Shown here in pieces: positions 53,510 to 62,833 of a DNA stretch of 64,000 bases; position 1 is the first letter of the stretch; every line of letters begins with the position of its first letter. The notes under the pieces are model-generated. The model was not told the origin of the DNA. It saw only the letters and a program-made list of their open reading frames with translations, and made no database searches. This DNA is from Bacteroidales bacterium (GTDB lineage: Bacteria > Bacteroidota > Bacteroidia > Bacteroidales > Marinilabiliaceae), in contig JAKSLE010000012.1 of the NCBI GenBank assembly GCA_024401365.1, positions 1 to 64,000 of the forward strand, read 5' to 3'. The translations under genes and the position numbers were made by a program.

Positions 53510-54220
53510 TTAAAGAGACAATTCGGCGAGGTACTGGTAGTGGTCGTCCTCGAAGACCTTTCTACAATTGAACCCTTCGCGACGGGCTATCTCCTCGAGG
53601 TTGTCGTAATCGACGAACAGCCAAGGGAACTCCTCGTCGGTTTCTCCGGCGTAGGACATTTTGTATCGCAGTTCTCCGTAGTAGCTTGAATCCAGGTCGA
53701 TGAGAGCAGAACCATCCTCGTCCATGAATAGGTAAATAAGGTCGGAGCTATCCATGAGTATTCGGCCTCCGTCGTTCAGCAACTGTTTGCAAGTGAGAAG
53801 GAATCGAGGCAGGTTGTCCATTGTTCCGGCGATGCCTGCTCCGTTCATCAGAGAGATGATGGTATCGAACTTACCGCCAAGAGGAGCGTAGCCTGGGGCG
53901 GCATAGAAATCGATATGTTGAGCATGGAGGCCGCGTTCGGTCATGACCTCTACGGCGCCTGGAGAGACATCGATAGGGGTAACATCCAAGCCTTCGGACT
54001 GTAGCCATAGAGAGTGGCTACCGCTACCTGCGCCTACGTCGAGTACGCGACCTCGGCATAGTTTGAGGGCCTCTCTTTCGATTGTGCTCATATTCTTCCA
54101 ATCGTGGAAAAACTCCTTAAGAGGCCAGTATTCTGTCTCTGCTATATCGCTCTCCACCTTGATGGTAGCTTTTTTCTTTCCTCCGAAGTATGCCTTTAAG
54201 GCCTGTCCGTATGCATCCAT
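53510..54220 (-). CDS. Class I SAM-dependent methyltransferase
   Basis: 236 residues. Motif I is VLDVGAGSGSHSLWL; GLDVTPIDVSPGAVEVM is the acidic strand 2; FDTIISLMNGAGI and GGRILMDSSDLIY are motifs II-III. The start at 54220 follows a -7 box at 54241-54248, excluding an earlier in-frame start at 54265. The substrate cannot be inferred; the fold is shared by small-molecule and protein methyltransferases. Single gene, convergent with the receptor. Confidence 0.85.
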   Translation of the reverse strand: MDAYGQALKAYFGGKKKATIKVESDIAETEYWPLKEFFHDWKNMSTIEREALKLCRGRVLDVGAGSGSHSLWLQSEGLDVTPIDVSPGAVEVMTERGLHAQHIDFYAAPGYAPLGGKFDTIISLMNGAGIAGTMDNLPRFLLTCKQLLNDGGRILMDSSDLIYLFMDEDGSALIDLDSSYYGELRYKMSYAGETDEEFPWLFVDYDNLEEIARREGFNCRKVFEDDHYQYLAELSL

Positions 54221-54240
54221 AAGTAACTTACACTTTATTG

Positions 54241-54248
54241 CAAAGATA
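54241..54248 (-). promoter_or_regulatory. -7 promoter element TATCTTTG for the methyltransferase
   Basis: Reads CAAAGATA on the plus strand, 20 bases before the start codon. Confidence 0.6.
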
Positions 54249-54380
54249 GTGAATAAAGCTGGCATATTTTCACTGATTGCTTCTTTAAAAAAAAGGTAGT
54301 TTATGGGTGAGAAAAAATGTCCTTAGTGTAAATTTAAAACAAAAAGAGGGGGTATTGGTTGCAATTTGAATATATAATGC

Positions 54381-54388
54381 TATCTTTG
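54381..54388 (+). promoter_or_regulatory. -7 promoter element TATCTTTG for asnA
   Basis: Exact TAnnTTTG match 46 bases before the asnA start; divergent from the methyltransferase box. Confidence 0.6.
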
Positions 54389-54434
54389 CATCCAAAATAG
54401 TTATAGAATAGAAAAACAGATAGGTCAGTATATT

Positions 54435-55472
54435 ATGTCTCAACTATACATACCACAAGGTTACAAGCCATTACTTGATCTTCGTGAGACGGAGATGGGT
54501 ATTCATATGATAAAAGAGTTCTTTCAGCAGAACCTTTCGGCAGAGCTACGTTTGCGTAGAGTAACTGCGCCATTGTTTGTGCTTCAAGGAACAGGCCTTA
54601 ATGATGACCTTAATGGTGTAGAGCGTCCTGTGACGTTCCCAATCAAGGACCTAGGAGATCGCAGAGCTGAGGTTGTACATTCGCTTGCAAAGTGGAAGCG
54701 TATGATGTTGGCTGATTATGATATTCCTGTAGGATATGGTTTGTATACAGATATGAATGCTATACGTTCGGACGAGGAGTTGGACAATGTTCACTCGTTG
54801 TATGTAGACCAGTGGGATTGGGAGGCATCGATAAGCAAAGAGATGCGTACTATTGACTTTTTGAAGCAGGTAGTACGTCGTATATATGCAGTTATCAAGC
54901 GTACAGAGTATGTGGTATATGAGAGATACCCAATGCTCAAGCCACAGTTGCCTGAAGATATTTTCTTCATCACGGCGCAGGAGTTGCTTGATATGTATCC
55001 AACCCTTACGACAAAGCAGCGTGAGGATGAGATAGCAAAGAAGTACGGTGCAGTGTTTGTCATGGGTATTGGTGGTGATTTGACCAATGGAGAGCCACAT
55101 GACGGTCGTGCTCCAGACTACGATGACTGGACAACACCTACAGCAGCCGGACAGAAGGGTCTCAATGGAGACATCCTTGTATGGAACAGTGTATTGAACC
55201 GTTCGTTTGAGTTGTCGTCGATGGGTATTCGTGTTGACAAGGAGGCTCTTTTGAGGCAGTTGGCTATCAGGGGCAAAGAAGAGCGCAAGGAGTTGTACTT
55301 CCACAAGAGACTGCTCAATGATGAGTTGCCACTTTCGATAGGTGGTGGTATTGGTCAATCGCGTCTCTGTATGTTCTATCTTCGCAAGGCGCACATTGGA
55401 GAGATTCAGGCTAGTATTTGGCCAGAAGATATGAGAAAGTCATGTAGTGAGAATAACATACCGTTGTTCTAA
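54435..55472 (+). CDS. asnA: Aspartate-ammonia ligase (asparagine synthetase A)
   Basis: Makes asparagine from aspartate, ammonia and ATP, 345 residues. It resembles class II aminoacyl-tRNA synthetase cores. Diagnostic AsnA stretches: GLNDDLNGVERPVTF, VHSLAKWKRMMLADYD, LYVDQWDWE, DYDDWTTPTA and PLSIGGGIGQSRLCMFYL. The order and length are those of the bacterial enzyme. Single gene with its own -7 box and terminator. Confidence 0.96.
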   Translation: MSQLYIPQGYKPLLDLRETEMGIHMIKEFFQQNLSAELRLRRVTAPLFVLQGTGLNDDLNGVERPVTFPIKDLGDRRAEVVHSLAKWKRMMLADYDIPVGYGLYTDMNAIRSDEELDNVHSLYVDQWDWEASISKEMRTIDFLKQVVRRIYAVIKRTEYVVYERYPMLKPQLPEDIFFITAQELLDMYPTLTTKQREDEIAKKYGAVFVMGIGGDLTNGEPHDGRAPDYDDWTTPTAAGQKGLNGDILVWNSVLNRSFELSSMGIRVDKEALLRQLAIRGKEERKELYFHKRLLNDELPLSIGGGIGQSRLCMFYLRKAHIGEIQASIWPEDMRKSCSENNIPLF

Positions 55473-55513
55473 TAAGAATCAGGAAAGACAAATCCCAACT
55501 ATATAATTTAAGA

Positions 55514-55555
55514 AAGCAGACTTACTGAAGAGGTGGGTCTGCTTTTTGTTTTTGT
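55514..55555 (+). terminator. Rho-independent terminator after asnA
   Basis: AAGCAGAC pairs with GTCTGCTT, followed by TTTGTTTTTGTG. Confidence 0.8.
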
Positions 55556-55565
55556 GTTATTGGGG

Positions 55566-55719
55566 TAGTGGGGGGTATAAGGGAGGGTAGTATTTGCTCG
55601 CAGTTTTTTTATATAGAGGGTAGTTGCTGTATATAGAGAGCATAGTGCTTGCTCGCAGTTTTTTTATATTGAGGGCAGTTGCTAGGTATATAGAGCACAG
55701 CGTTTGCTCGCAGTTTTTT
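55566..55719 (+). repeat. Three tandem copies of the dispersed repeat (copies C, D, E)
   Basis: The block TTGCTCGCAG plus six or seven T recurs at 55594, 55649 and 55704, period 55 nt. Between them the shared order is GAGGGYAGTTGCT, then GTATATAGAG, then the 3' block. Copies D and E can form short GAGCA/TGCTC hairpins; copy C cannot. The single copies at 3551 and 19271 share the same order. Confidence 0.85.
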
Positions 55720-55775
55720 ATTTAACGGCGAGGGTGGGGAGGGTAGGAAAATAAGTGTAGGGAAGAGAGATTGGT

Positions 55776-56597
55776 CTAGTCTTTCTTTTTGATATATAAG
55801 AGAAGGGCGGACAAGCCTAAGCCGAATATAGCTGTGATGACAGAAGCCTCTGGTCCGAATTCTCCGCCCGTTATGATGTCTGGGCCAGATATCTCGGAGC
55901 AGAAGACAGAGACCTCGTCGTAGTTGCCCGAGACATTAAATCCGTATATATTACCCTGGGTAAAGTTCCACGCCCAATGGATACCTATAGGCAGCCAAAG
56001 ATTGCGAGATAGCTCATAAGCTGCGCCAAGGAGCAGACCAGCCTCGATAGCTATGTCGACAGCTGCAATAACGGTTGCGTTATCGTTTGTTATATGGGCG
56101 AAACCGAATAATAAGCTAGATACTATGAGGGCTGCGGTGAGGCCGAAGCGCTCGGAAATCATACGATGTAATATGCCACGGAACATTACCTCTTCGCCTA
56201 CGGAAACCAGGAGGTAGAGGAACAGGCATTTGATGACATCGCTGAAGTAGACATCGTTGGCGTAAGGTGTATAGTATCCATAGCAGAACAATATAGCGGC
56301 TATGACACTCATGAAGACGGCGCCTATAGCGAAACCGATAGGGGTGTCGATATAAGATCTACGGATATTTAGCTCGTGGACAGTGCGATGTTCTGTCAAT
56401 TTGACGAAACCTGCATATATAGCGAGGTTGATGAGGGCACCAACGATATATAGTATAGATGCGACCCAAGAGTTATCTGTGAAGAGGTCGATATTAGCAA
56501 CAAGCAGGTAGACAATGAAGAAAAACACTGAACCACCGGTTACGAGTAATATCCACTTCCACAATGGACTTTGGCTTAGGAAAGTTGTTTTAGTCAT
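55776..56597 (-). CDS. CPBP-family intramembrane metalloprotease
   Basis: 273 residues with about eight membrane helices. The CPBP (Abi/CAAX-protease-like) motifs are present: GEEVMFRGILHRM (Glu-Glu and Arg), LLFGFAHI (His) and IGIHWAWNF (His). Known relatives process prenylated proteins or act in bacteriocin self-immunity; neither is indicated by the neighbours. It follows the DUF486 gene on the same strand and has its own -7 box. Confidence 0.9.
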   Translation of the reverse strand: MTKTTFLSQSPLWKWILLVTGGSVFFFIVYLLVANIDLFTDNSWVASILYIVGALINLAIYAGFVKLTEHRTVHELNIRRSYIDTPIGFAIGAVFMSVIAAILFCYGYYTPYANDVYFSDVIKCLFLYLLVSVGEEVMFRGILHRMISERFGLTAALIVSSLLFGFAHITNDNATVIAAVDIAIEAGLLLGAAYELSRNLWLPIGIHWAWNFTQGNIYGFNVSGNYDEVSVFCSEISGPDIITGGEFGPEASVITAIFGLGLSALLLYIKKKD

Positions 56598-56629
56598 CGT
56601 GTAACAAGTAGATTATAACGATTCCATCG

Positions 56630-56637
56630 CAAATATA
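56630..56637 (-). promoter_or_regulatory. -7 promoter element TATATTTG for the CPBP protease
   Basis: Reads CAAATATA on the plus strand, 32 bases before the start codon. Confidence 0.5.
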
Positions 56638-56658
56638 TAAAAACCTTTGAATAGTATC

Positions 56659-57027
56659 CTATTTCTTAAAGATAAAAAATACTGCCAATATCAAGAAAAC
56701 GAAACCTACTATATGGTTCCATCTCAGGTGTTCGTTAGGGAAGAGAGCTAATGTAAATACGGTAAATACGGAGAGAGATATGACCTCCTGGATGACTTTG
56801 AGTTGGATGAGGTTGAAGGGGCCTCCATTATCGACGAATCCGATACGGTTGGCAGGAACCTGGCAGCAATACTCGAAGAAAGCTATTCCCCAAGATATGA
56901 CGATGACGCCGAACATGCCCCATTTCTGCATAATAGGGAGGTTGCCGAATCGGAGGTGGCCATACCAGGCGAAAGTCATGAAGGTGTTGCTCAGTAAGAG
57001 GAGCAATATAGCGTAGAAGCCCTGCAT
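56659..57027 (-). CDS. DUF486/DMT-type small membrane protein
   Basis: 122 residues with four membrane helices, the size of DUF486 proteins, which resemble small multidrug transporters. The start at 57027 (MQGFYAILLLLLSNTFMTFA) is the natural one; a longer in-frame extension would read through the proS terminator hairpin. Conserved-looking segments are WYGHLRFG, SWGIAFFEYCCQVPANRIG and LKVIQEVISL. Function is unknown in the family. A one-mismatch -7 box (TATCTTTA on the minus strand, 57077-57084) may serve it. Confidence 0.85.
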   Translation of the reverse strand: MQGFYAILLLLLSNTFMTFAWYGHLRFGNLPIMQKWGMFGVIVISWGIAFFEYCCQVPANRIGFVDNGGPFNLIQLKVIQEVISLSVFTVFTLALFPNEHLRWNHIVGFVFLILAVFFIFKK

Positions 57028-57041
57028 AATGTGTGAGTTAT

Positions 57042-57073
57042 AAAAAAGAGACGGAGCGCACAACTCCGTCTCT
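57042..57073 (-). terminator. Rho-independent terminator after proS
   Basis: On the minus strand AGAGACGGAG pairs with CTCCGTCTCT around a 7-nt loop, followed by TTTTT. Confidence 0.85.
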
Positions 57074-57092
57074 GTATTGTAAAGATAATTTT

Positions 57093-58568
57093 TTAGTAAG
57101 AAATAGCGAAGAGAGCGCGTTGGTGAGAAGGTTTGCCAGTGTAGATACACTTACCCTCCTCAGGTACGCTATCGAGAGGGATGCAACGGATAGTAGCCTT
57201 TGTCTCCTCCTTGATTTTCTCCTCTGTTTCTGTTGTTCCATCCCAGTGAGCAGAGATGAAGCCGCCCTTCTCTGTAAGAACCTTCTTGAACTCCTCGTAG
57301 GTATCGACCTTAGTTATCATAGAGTCGCGGAAAGTGAGAGCTTTTTTGTAGATATTAGCCTGGATTTCATCGAGGAGAGCCTTGATGCTCTGAGCGAGGC
57401 CCTCGAGAGGCATTTGCTGTTTTGTGAGGGTATCGCGGCGTGCGATTTCGGCCTCGCCATTCTCGAGGTCGCGAGGACCCATAGCGACGCGTACTGGAAC
57501 ACCCTTGAGCTCGTACTCGGCGAATTTCCATCCTGGCTTTTTCTGGTCGTTGTCATCGAACTTAACGCTGATACCCAAAGCCTTGAGGTCGGCCATGAGA
57601 GCCTGAGCCTTCTCGGAGATAGCAGCCAATTCCTCGGCTTTTTTATAGATAGGAACGATTACTACCTGGATAGGGGCCAATTTTGGAGGGAGTACGAGAC
57701 CGTTGTCATCGGAGTGGCTCATGATGAGAGCACCCATAAGGCGAGTAGACACGCCCCAAGAAGTAGCCCATACGTACTCGAGTTTATTCTCCTTGTTGAC
57801 GAACTGTACGTCGAATGCCTTAGCGAAATTCTGGCCCAAGAAGTGAGAAGTACCGCTCTGGAGTGCCTTACCATCCTGCATAAGAGCCTCGATAGTATAT
57901 GTATCGAGAGCACCGGCGAAGCGCTCGTTGGCAGACTTAACACCCTTTACGACAGGAACAGCCATCCAATTCTCGGCGAAGTCGGCATATACGTGGAGCA
58001 TCTTCTGAGCCTCAGCCTCGGCCTCTTGGCGAGTTGCGTGAGCTGTGTGTCCCTCCTGCCAGAGGAACTCAGCTGTACGGAGGAAGAGGCGAGTGCGCAT
58101 CTCCCAGCGCATTACGTTAGCCCACTGGTTGCAGAGGATAGGGAGATCGCGGTAAGACGAAATCCAGTTTTTGTATGTATTCCAGATGATAGTTTCAGAA
58201 GTAGGACGGATGATGAGCTCCTCTTCGAGGCGAGCCTCTGGGTCGACTACTACGCCCTTACCGTCGGGATCGTTTTTAAGGCGGTGGTGAGTAACTACGG
58301 CGCACTCCTTAGCGAAACCCTCAACGTGCTCTGCTTCGCGGCTGAGGAAAGACTTAGGGATAAGGAGAGGGAAGTAAGCGTTGACGTGGCCAGTCTCTTT
58401 GAACATATCATCGAGGGCGCGCTGCATCTTTTCCCAGATTGCGTATCCATAAGGTTTGATAACCATACAGCCACGTACGGCTGACTGCTCAGCAAGGTCG
58501 GCCTTTACGACCAACTCGTTGTACCACTGCGAGTAATTCTCGCTACGAGGGGTAAGTTCTTTTGCCAT
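57093..58568 (-). CDS. proS: Prolyl-tRNA synthetase (archaeal/eukaryotic type)
   Basis: Charges tRNA-Pro, 491 residues. The short form without an editing insertion but with a C-terminal extension, as found in Bacteroidetes. Class II motifs: motif 1 around [20 protein letters not shown], motif 2 [20 protein letters not shown], and the motif-3 equivalent within [15 protein letters not shown]. Anticodon-binding domain follows ([13 protein letters not shown]). The protein ends in Tyr (FAISY), as archaeal-type enzymes do. Single gene with -7 box and terminator. A 483-codon open frame on the opposite strand is a codon-bias shadow. Confidence 0.96.
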   Translation of the reverse strand: MAKELTPRSENYSQWYNELVVKADLAEQSAVRGCMVIKPYGYAIWEKMQRALDDMFKETGHVNAYFPLLIPKSFLSREAEHVEGFAKECAVVTHHRLKNDPDGKGVVVDPEARLEEELIIRPTSETIIWNTYKNWISSYRDLPILCNQWANVMRWEMRTRLFLRTAEFLWQEGHTAHATRQEAEAEAQKMLHVYADFAENWMAVPVVKGVKSANERFAGALDTYTIEALMQDGKALQSGTSHFLGQNFAKAFDVQFVNKENKLEYVWATSWGVSTRLMGALIMSHSDDNGLVLPPKLAPIQVVIVPIYKKAEELAAISEKAQALMADLKALGISVKFDDNDQKKPGWKFAEYELKGVPVRVAMGPRDLENGEAEIARRDTLTKQQMPLEGLAQSIKALLDEIQANIYKKALTFRDSMITKVDTYEEFKKVLTEKGGFISAHWDGTTETEEKIKEETKATIRCIPLDSVPEEGKCIYTGKPSHQRALFAISY

Positions 58569-58603
58569 TGTATATTGTATTCCTTTTATTCCGAATTATG
58601 CTA

Positions 58604-58611
58604 CAAAGTTA
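58604..58611 (-). promoter_or_regulatory. -7 promoter element TAACTTTG for proS
   Basis: Reads CAAAGTTA on the plus strand, 35 bases before the start codon. Confidence 0.6.
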
Positions 58612-58666
58612 GTTATTCTTTTCCACATAATGCGAAATGAATTAAAATAACCCGTAAGCGTTTTTG

Positions 58667-60601
58667 TCAGACTTTCAGGGTTATGCCGTTGGCAGGAGAG
58701 ATATTGATTTTTTCCCAGTCCTGCAGATAGCGCAGTGCAGTCATGGTGGCGTCGCGGTCCGTTTGGATTACTTTGGGGTCGATGATATTACAGAGGTTGT
58801 CGATAGATATATTTGGGTGGGATTCGAGTTCACGTAAAATATGGTTGCACAGTGATTCGAACTCCTCCTTTGAAGAAGGCGAATTGGGGGTGCTATTTGA
58901 GCGACATACATCGCACATGCCGCAAGGGGCAGCGTTTTTTTCGCCAAAATAGCGAACAAGTTGCACTGTACGGCACTCCGAATCGTTGTTGAGGTATTCG
59001 CACATAGCTGTGATTCGAGCCTGGAGATCCGCCTGTCGGAGCGAATAGACCTCTGGGGGCAAGACGAAGTATTTATCACGTATACGATCCTGTAGCCAGG
59101 TAACCGTTGACATGTGCTTAGAGGGGTTATACAATATTACACCCATACGGCTAAGTGTCAGCATACGTTCGTACAACACCTGGTGAGATATGTTGCATTT
59201 TTTGCAGATACGGTACTCGTCGATTTGGCAATAACGGGTATAGAGGCCCTCGTACGAGCGCAGAAGAGTCTCGATAATAGGGTTTAGGTCGGGATATTTC
59301 TGACGGATATGCAACAATTCCGGGCCATCCAAGAGGAACATGACGCGAGGTGGGAAGTCGGCATCCGGCTCATAATGCATGTAGCCCGCGTTATCCAGGA
59401 TCTGTAGGGAGTGATGGACGGTGACAGCTGACAGGTGGAAATTCTTGCATAAGACGCCCAGGTTGATTTCGCCCATTACGCCTTCGCCCGATTCGACGCC
59501 CACCACCATATAATCGCCTATAGCGTTGTAGACCTCCAGTATTTTCTCCTTAGGGGGGAATGAGTTACGCAGCTTAGCCTCGAGGGTAGATATATCGCGA
59601 GGTCCGTTGAGCAGTACTGCGTAGGCCTTTTTGCCATCGCGGCCTGCTCGGCCAGCCTCCTGGAAATAAGCCTCGATAGACGAAGGGACATCCATGTGGA
59701 TGACGAGGCGGACATCAGGTTTATCGATACCCATACCAAAAGCGTTGGTACAGACCATTACGCGTACTACGCCCTTGGTCCATTTCTCCTGGTAATCCTT
59801 TTTTATTTTAGAATCCAGACCTGCGTGGTAGGGGAGAGCCGTTATGCCCTGGGTATTCAGTATGTTAGCGTACTCCGTGGTACTTGCGCGTTTACCCACG
59901 TAGACGATAGCCGACCCTTGGGTACGTTGGAGCATATTGATAGTCTCCCCCACTTTATCCTGAGTATGGCGGACTATGTAGGCGAGGTTAGGACGGACGA
60001 AGCTAGCAGAGAGTGCGTTAGGGGAGCGGAACTCCAGTCGGGACATTATATCCTCCACTACGCGAGGAGTGGCGGTAGCAGTGAGTGCCAAGATAGGAGG
60101 TCGGGCAGGGTAGATATCCTCGAAGACATCAGTGATATTCATATAAGAAGGGCGGAAGTCGTATCCCCATTGGGAGATACAATGCGCCTCGTCGACCACC
60201 AGTAGAGAGACATTCATCTGTCTCAGTTTGATACGGAAAGGCTCGGAAGCCAGGCGTTCTGGGGCGACGTATAGGAATTTGCAGTGTCCATATATAGCAT
60301 TATCGAGGAGGATATTTATGTCGTTGTACGACATGCCCGAGTAGATGGCACCTGCGCGGATACCACGATTTAAGAGGCCATTGACCTGGTCCTGCATGAG
60401 AGCGATAAGAGGCGTTATGACCAAGCATACGCCCTCCATGGCCATAGCGGGGACTTGGAAAGTGATGGATTTACCTCCACCCGTAGGCATGAGGCCGAGC
60501 GTGTCGCGACCCTCTCCAATGGACCTTATTATATCGCCCTGAATGGAGCGGAAGCTATCGTAGCCCCAGTATTCCTTCAGTATTTTGAGGTATTTATCCA
60601 T
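58667..60601 (-). CDS. recQ: RecQ-family ATP-dependent DNA helicase
   Basis: 3'-5' helicase for recombination and fork repair, 644 residues. Helicase motifs: FRSIQGDII (motif 0), LMPTGGGKS (Walker A), VVDEAHCISQWGYDFRP (DEAH), ALTATATP (III), and TNAFGMGIDKPDVRLVIH and QEAGRAGRDG (V-VI). The RQC zinc site can be seen as C-EYLNNDSEC and APCGMCDVC. No clear HRDC domain follows, so this is the short RecQ form. Four 11-bp direct repeats lie 86-129 bases upstream of its start. Confidence 0.95.
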   Translation of the reverse strand: MDKYLKILKEYWGYDSFRSIQGDIIRSIGEGRDTLGLMPTGGGKSITFQVPAMAMEGVCLVITPLIALMQDQVNGLLNRGIRAGAIYSGMSYNDINILLDNAIYGHCKFLYVAPERLASEPFRIKLRQMNVSLLVVDEAHCISQWGYDFRPSYMNITDVFEDIYPARPPILALTATATPRVVEDIMSRLEFRSPNALSASFVRPNLAYIVRHTQDKVGETINMLQRTQGSAIVYVGKRASTTEYANILNTQGITALPYHAGLDSKIKKDYQEKWTKGVVRVMVCTNAFGMGIDKPDVRLVIHMDVPSSIEAYFQEAGRAGRDGKKAYAVLLNGPRDISTLEAKLRNSFPPKEKILEVYNAIGDYMVVGVESGEGVMGEINLGVLCKNFHLSAVTVHHSLQILDNAGYMHYEPDADFPPRVMFLLDGPELLHIRQKYPDLNPIIETLLRSYEGLYTRYCQIDEYRICKKCNISHQVLYERMLTLSRMGVILYNPSKHMSTVTWLQDRIRDKYFVLPPEVYSLRQADLQARITAMCEYLNNDSECRTVQLVRYFGEKNAAPCGMCDVCRSNSTPNSPSSKEEFESLCNHILRELESHPNISIDNLCNIIDPKVIQTDRDATMTALRYLQDWEKINISPANGITLKV

Positions 60602-60686
60602 GCGCTATATTTTGAGACAGGCACCGACGAGGTGATGATAAACATTATCAATATATAAACAATGCGTATACTCTGTGGTAGGTGTC

Positions 60687-60730
60687 TGTGTTAAGCCTGT
60701 ATTAAGACTGTGTTAAGCGAGTGTTAAGAG
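60687..60730. repeat. Four tandem 11-bp direct repeats upstream of recQ
   Basis: TGTGTTAAGCC, TGTATTAAGAC, TGTGTTAAGCG and AGTGTTAAGAG follow each other with an exact 11-bp period. An 11-bp step places copies on one face of the helix and is the half-site spacing known for OmpR/PhoB-type regulators. Confidence 0.75.
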
Positions 60731-60760
60731 AAAGTAGAGAAGATAGAAACTATATATAAG

Positions 60761-62332
60761 TTATAATAGTTCGGCGATCTTCTCGGCACACAATTCGCCA
60801 TCCACGGCAGACGATACTATACCGCCAGCGTATCCTGCGCCCTCGCCACAAGGGTATAGGCCCTCGACGCCAGGGTGTTGCATTGTTGCTGGGTTACGAG
60901 GGATGCGGACGGGGGAAGACGTACGGCTCTCGACGCCCACTACCAGCGCCTCGTTGGTCATGAAGCCGCGGGCCTGTTTGCCGAAAGTCTCAAAGCCCTT
61001 ACGGAGGCGCATACCTATATGTTCGGGCAACCAGAAATGCAGAGGGGAAGTCATGATTCCCGGTACGTATGAGCAAGGAGGCAACTGCTGAGAAATCTTA
61101 CCCTGGACAAAATCGGCCAGAGCCTGAGCAGGGGCAGTGATACCGCGACCGCCATTGATGTATGCCATCTGTTCCAGTTGCTCCTGATATTTCAAGCTAC
61201 CAAGAGGACCCTCGTTTTGCAATTCGCCTATATCCTCGGGGCGTATTTCGACCACCATACCCGAGTTGGCGAAAGGAGAGCCACGGTGAGAAGGAGACAT
61301 ACCGTTGACCACCTGTTGGTCGCCCGCAGTCATAGCCGGCACGATGAAGCCACCAGGGCACATACAGAAAGAGTATACGCCGCGATCGGCCACCTGAGTA
61401 ACGAAGCTATAAGAAGCTGCTGGGAGGTAATCGCCGCGACCCTCGCGAGAATGGTACTGTATTTGGTCGATAAGCTCCTGAGGGTGTTCGACGCGGACAC
61501 CCATAGCCCAAGTTTTAGCCTCGAGAGATATACCTTTAGAATGCAAGAGATGATATACGTCGCGAGCCGAGTGACCTGTAGCCAATATTACGGCATCGGC
61601 GTCGATATTATCCTTGTTGTTGACCACTATACCGCGAACCTTACCATCGACCACCTTGATATCGGTCATTTTTGCTCCGAAGAGGACCTGTCCGCCATGA
61701 GCGATGATAGTCTCGCGCATATTTTTGATGACGGTAGGGAGGACATCTGTACCTATATGAGGGTGGGCATCGATGAGGATATCCTCCTTAGCTCCGTGGT
61801 GGCAGAACACTTGGAGGATTTTGTTGATATTTCCACGTTTTGTGGAGCGAGTATACAATTTACCATCAGAAAAAGTACCAGCGCCGCCCTCGCCGAAAGC
61901 GTAATTAGACTCGGGGTCGACATTATGAGTACGACAAAGTTGCGCTATATCCACCTTACGTTTGCTAACATCCTGGCCTCGCTCAACCACTATAGGGCGC
62001 AGACCCAGCTCCACCAAGCGCAGTGCGGCGAACAGACCACCTGGGCCGGCTCCAACCACTATGACAGGTTGGGCTGCAGAGACATCCTTATACCCTGGGA
62101 GGTCGATGACAGGACGTTCGGGCTCCTCATCCACCCACACTCCGAAGGTGAGCAACACCAAAACTCCATGGGCGCGGCGGGCGTCGATAGAGCGCTTAAG
62201 CATACGGATGTGAGAGATGCTATTGCTCTCCACGTCGACCTCCTTAGCCAGGCGGCGAGAAGCGAACGATGTATCGGCTGCCATTTGGGCTGCCTCGAGA
62301 GGGGAGAGAGTAAGTTGGACTTCTTTGTACAT
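60761..62332 (-). CDS. FAD-dependent oxidoreductase (uncharacterised dehydrogenase family)
   Basis: 523 residues. The N-terminal ~85 residues form an alpha/beta extension (RRAHGVLVLLTFGV), followed by the dinucleotide-binding motif PVIVVGAGPGGLFAALRL, GEGGAGTFSDGKLYTR, the second FAD segment AVILATGHSARDVY, and a C-terminal VEGLYPCGEGAGYAGGIVSSA that closes the FAD site. This matches the conserved FAD-dependent dehydrogenase family whose substrate is unknown. It lies 7 nt after recX in the murF-alr operon direction. Confidence 0.88.
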   Translation of the reverse strand: MYKEVQLTLSPLEAAQMAADTSFASRRLAKEVDVESNSISHIRMLKRSIDARRAHGVLVLLTFGVWVDEEPERPVIDLPGYKDVSAAQPVIVVGAGPGGLFAALRLVELGLRPIVVERGQDVSKRKVDIAQLCRTHNVDPESNYAFGEGGAGTFSDGKLYTRSTKRGNINKILQVFCHHGAKEDILIDAHPHIGTDVLPTVIKNMRETIIAHGGQVLFGAKMTDIKVVDGKVRGIVVNNKDNIDADAVILATGHSARDVYHLLHSKGISLEAKTWAMGVRVEHPQELIDQIQYHSREGRGDYLPAASYSFVTQVADRGVYSFCMCPGGFIVPAMTAGDQQVVNGMSPSHRGSPFANSGMVVEIRPEDIGELQNEGPLGSLKYQEQLEQMAYINGGRGITAPAQALADFVQGKISQQLPPCSYVPGIMTSPLHFWLPEHIGMRLRKGFETFGKQARGFMTNEALVVGVESRTSSPVRIPRNPATMQHPGVEGLYPCGEGAGYAGGIVSSAVDGELCAEKIAELL

Positions 62333-62339
62333 ATTCTGA

Positions 62340-62831
62340 TTAGTCGGTATTTTCTCTGTTAGCTATTAAATCATCTACAATATCGAGTATATCGTCGTAG
62401 CTATAGCCACGGGATACGGCGAAACGGACCAGGGACGCCTTAAGTTTCCAAGGGTCGGGCTGGTGGGAAGTTCGCAATTTAGACTCCAATATATGTCGCA
62501 AGGTATCCTCGGTAGGCAGTTCCTCCAGTTCGAGCATAGCCTTAGAGATTATTTCGGGTCTTATATGTTTAAGTTGCAGTTGGTACCGTATTTTTTGAGG
62601 CCCCCAACCGCTGAAGCGATGTTTATCTCGTACGAAATAAGTAGCAAATCGTTCGTCGTTGATGAACCTGTTTTCTATAAGCCAAGCGATAGCCTTAGCG
62701 CGGTCGTGCTCCTCCAGGCCGTAGTTGGACAAGCGTTTCTCCACTTCGGAAGCGCAATGTTCGCTTTGGGCGCACCATTGGGCCACGCGTTCCAGGGCTT
62801 GGTTATATTCCAGGGGTTGACGGCGTTGCAT
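62340..62831 (-). CDS. recX: Regulatory protein RecX
   Basis: Modulator of RecA filaments, 163 residues, typical size. The family's three-helix repeats are visible, including EKRLSNYGLEEHDRAKAIAWL, NRFINDERFATYFVRDKHRF, WGPQKIRYQLQLKHI and AMLELEE. recA is not adjacent. It starts 2 nt after the alr stop and is followed closely by the FAD oxidoreductase, so the three are co-transcribed. Confidence 0.92.
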   Translation of the reverse strand: MQRRQPLEYNQALERVAQWCAQSEHCASEVEKRLSNYGLEEHDRAKAIAWLIENRFINDERFATYFVRDKHRFSGWGPQKIRYQLQLKHIRPEIISKAMLELEELPTEDTLRHILESKLRTSHQPDPWKLKASLVRFAVSRGYSYDDILDIVDDLIANRENTD

Positions 62832-62833
62832 GA

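Larger units (their letters stand above)
55473..55775. other. 303-bp convergent intergenic region after asnA
   Basis: Holds the asnA terminator and three tandem copies of the dispersed repeat; otherwise G-rich with no open frame worth reporting. Confidence 0.7.

Noticed and set aside
55566..55719. Tandem repeats read as a CRISPR array
   Set aside because: Three units only, the spaces between the conserved blocks are related to one another, and no cas gene is present.
57033..58484. A 483-codon open frame on the plus strand opposite proS
   Set aside because: It lies almost entirely within proS, whose protein is unmistakable. The translation has no recognisable family and reflects codon bias on the other strand.
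61178..62362. A 394-codon open frame opposite the FAD oxidoreductase gene
   Set aside because: Antisense to a clear gene, low-complexity composition rich in His, Arg and Tyr, no motif.
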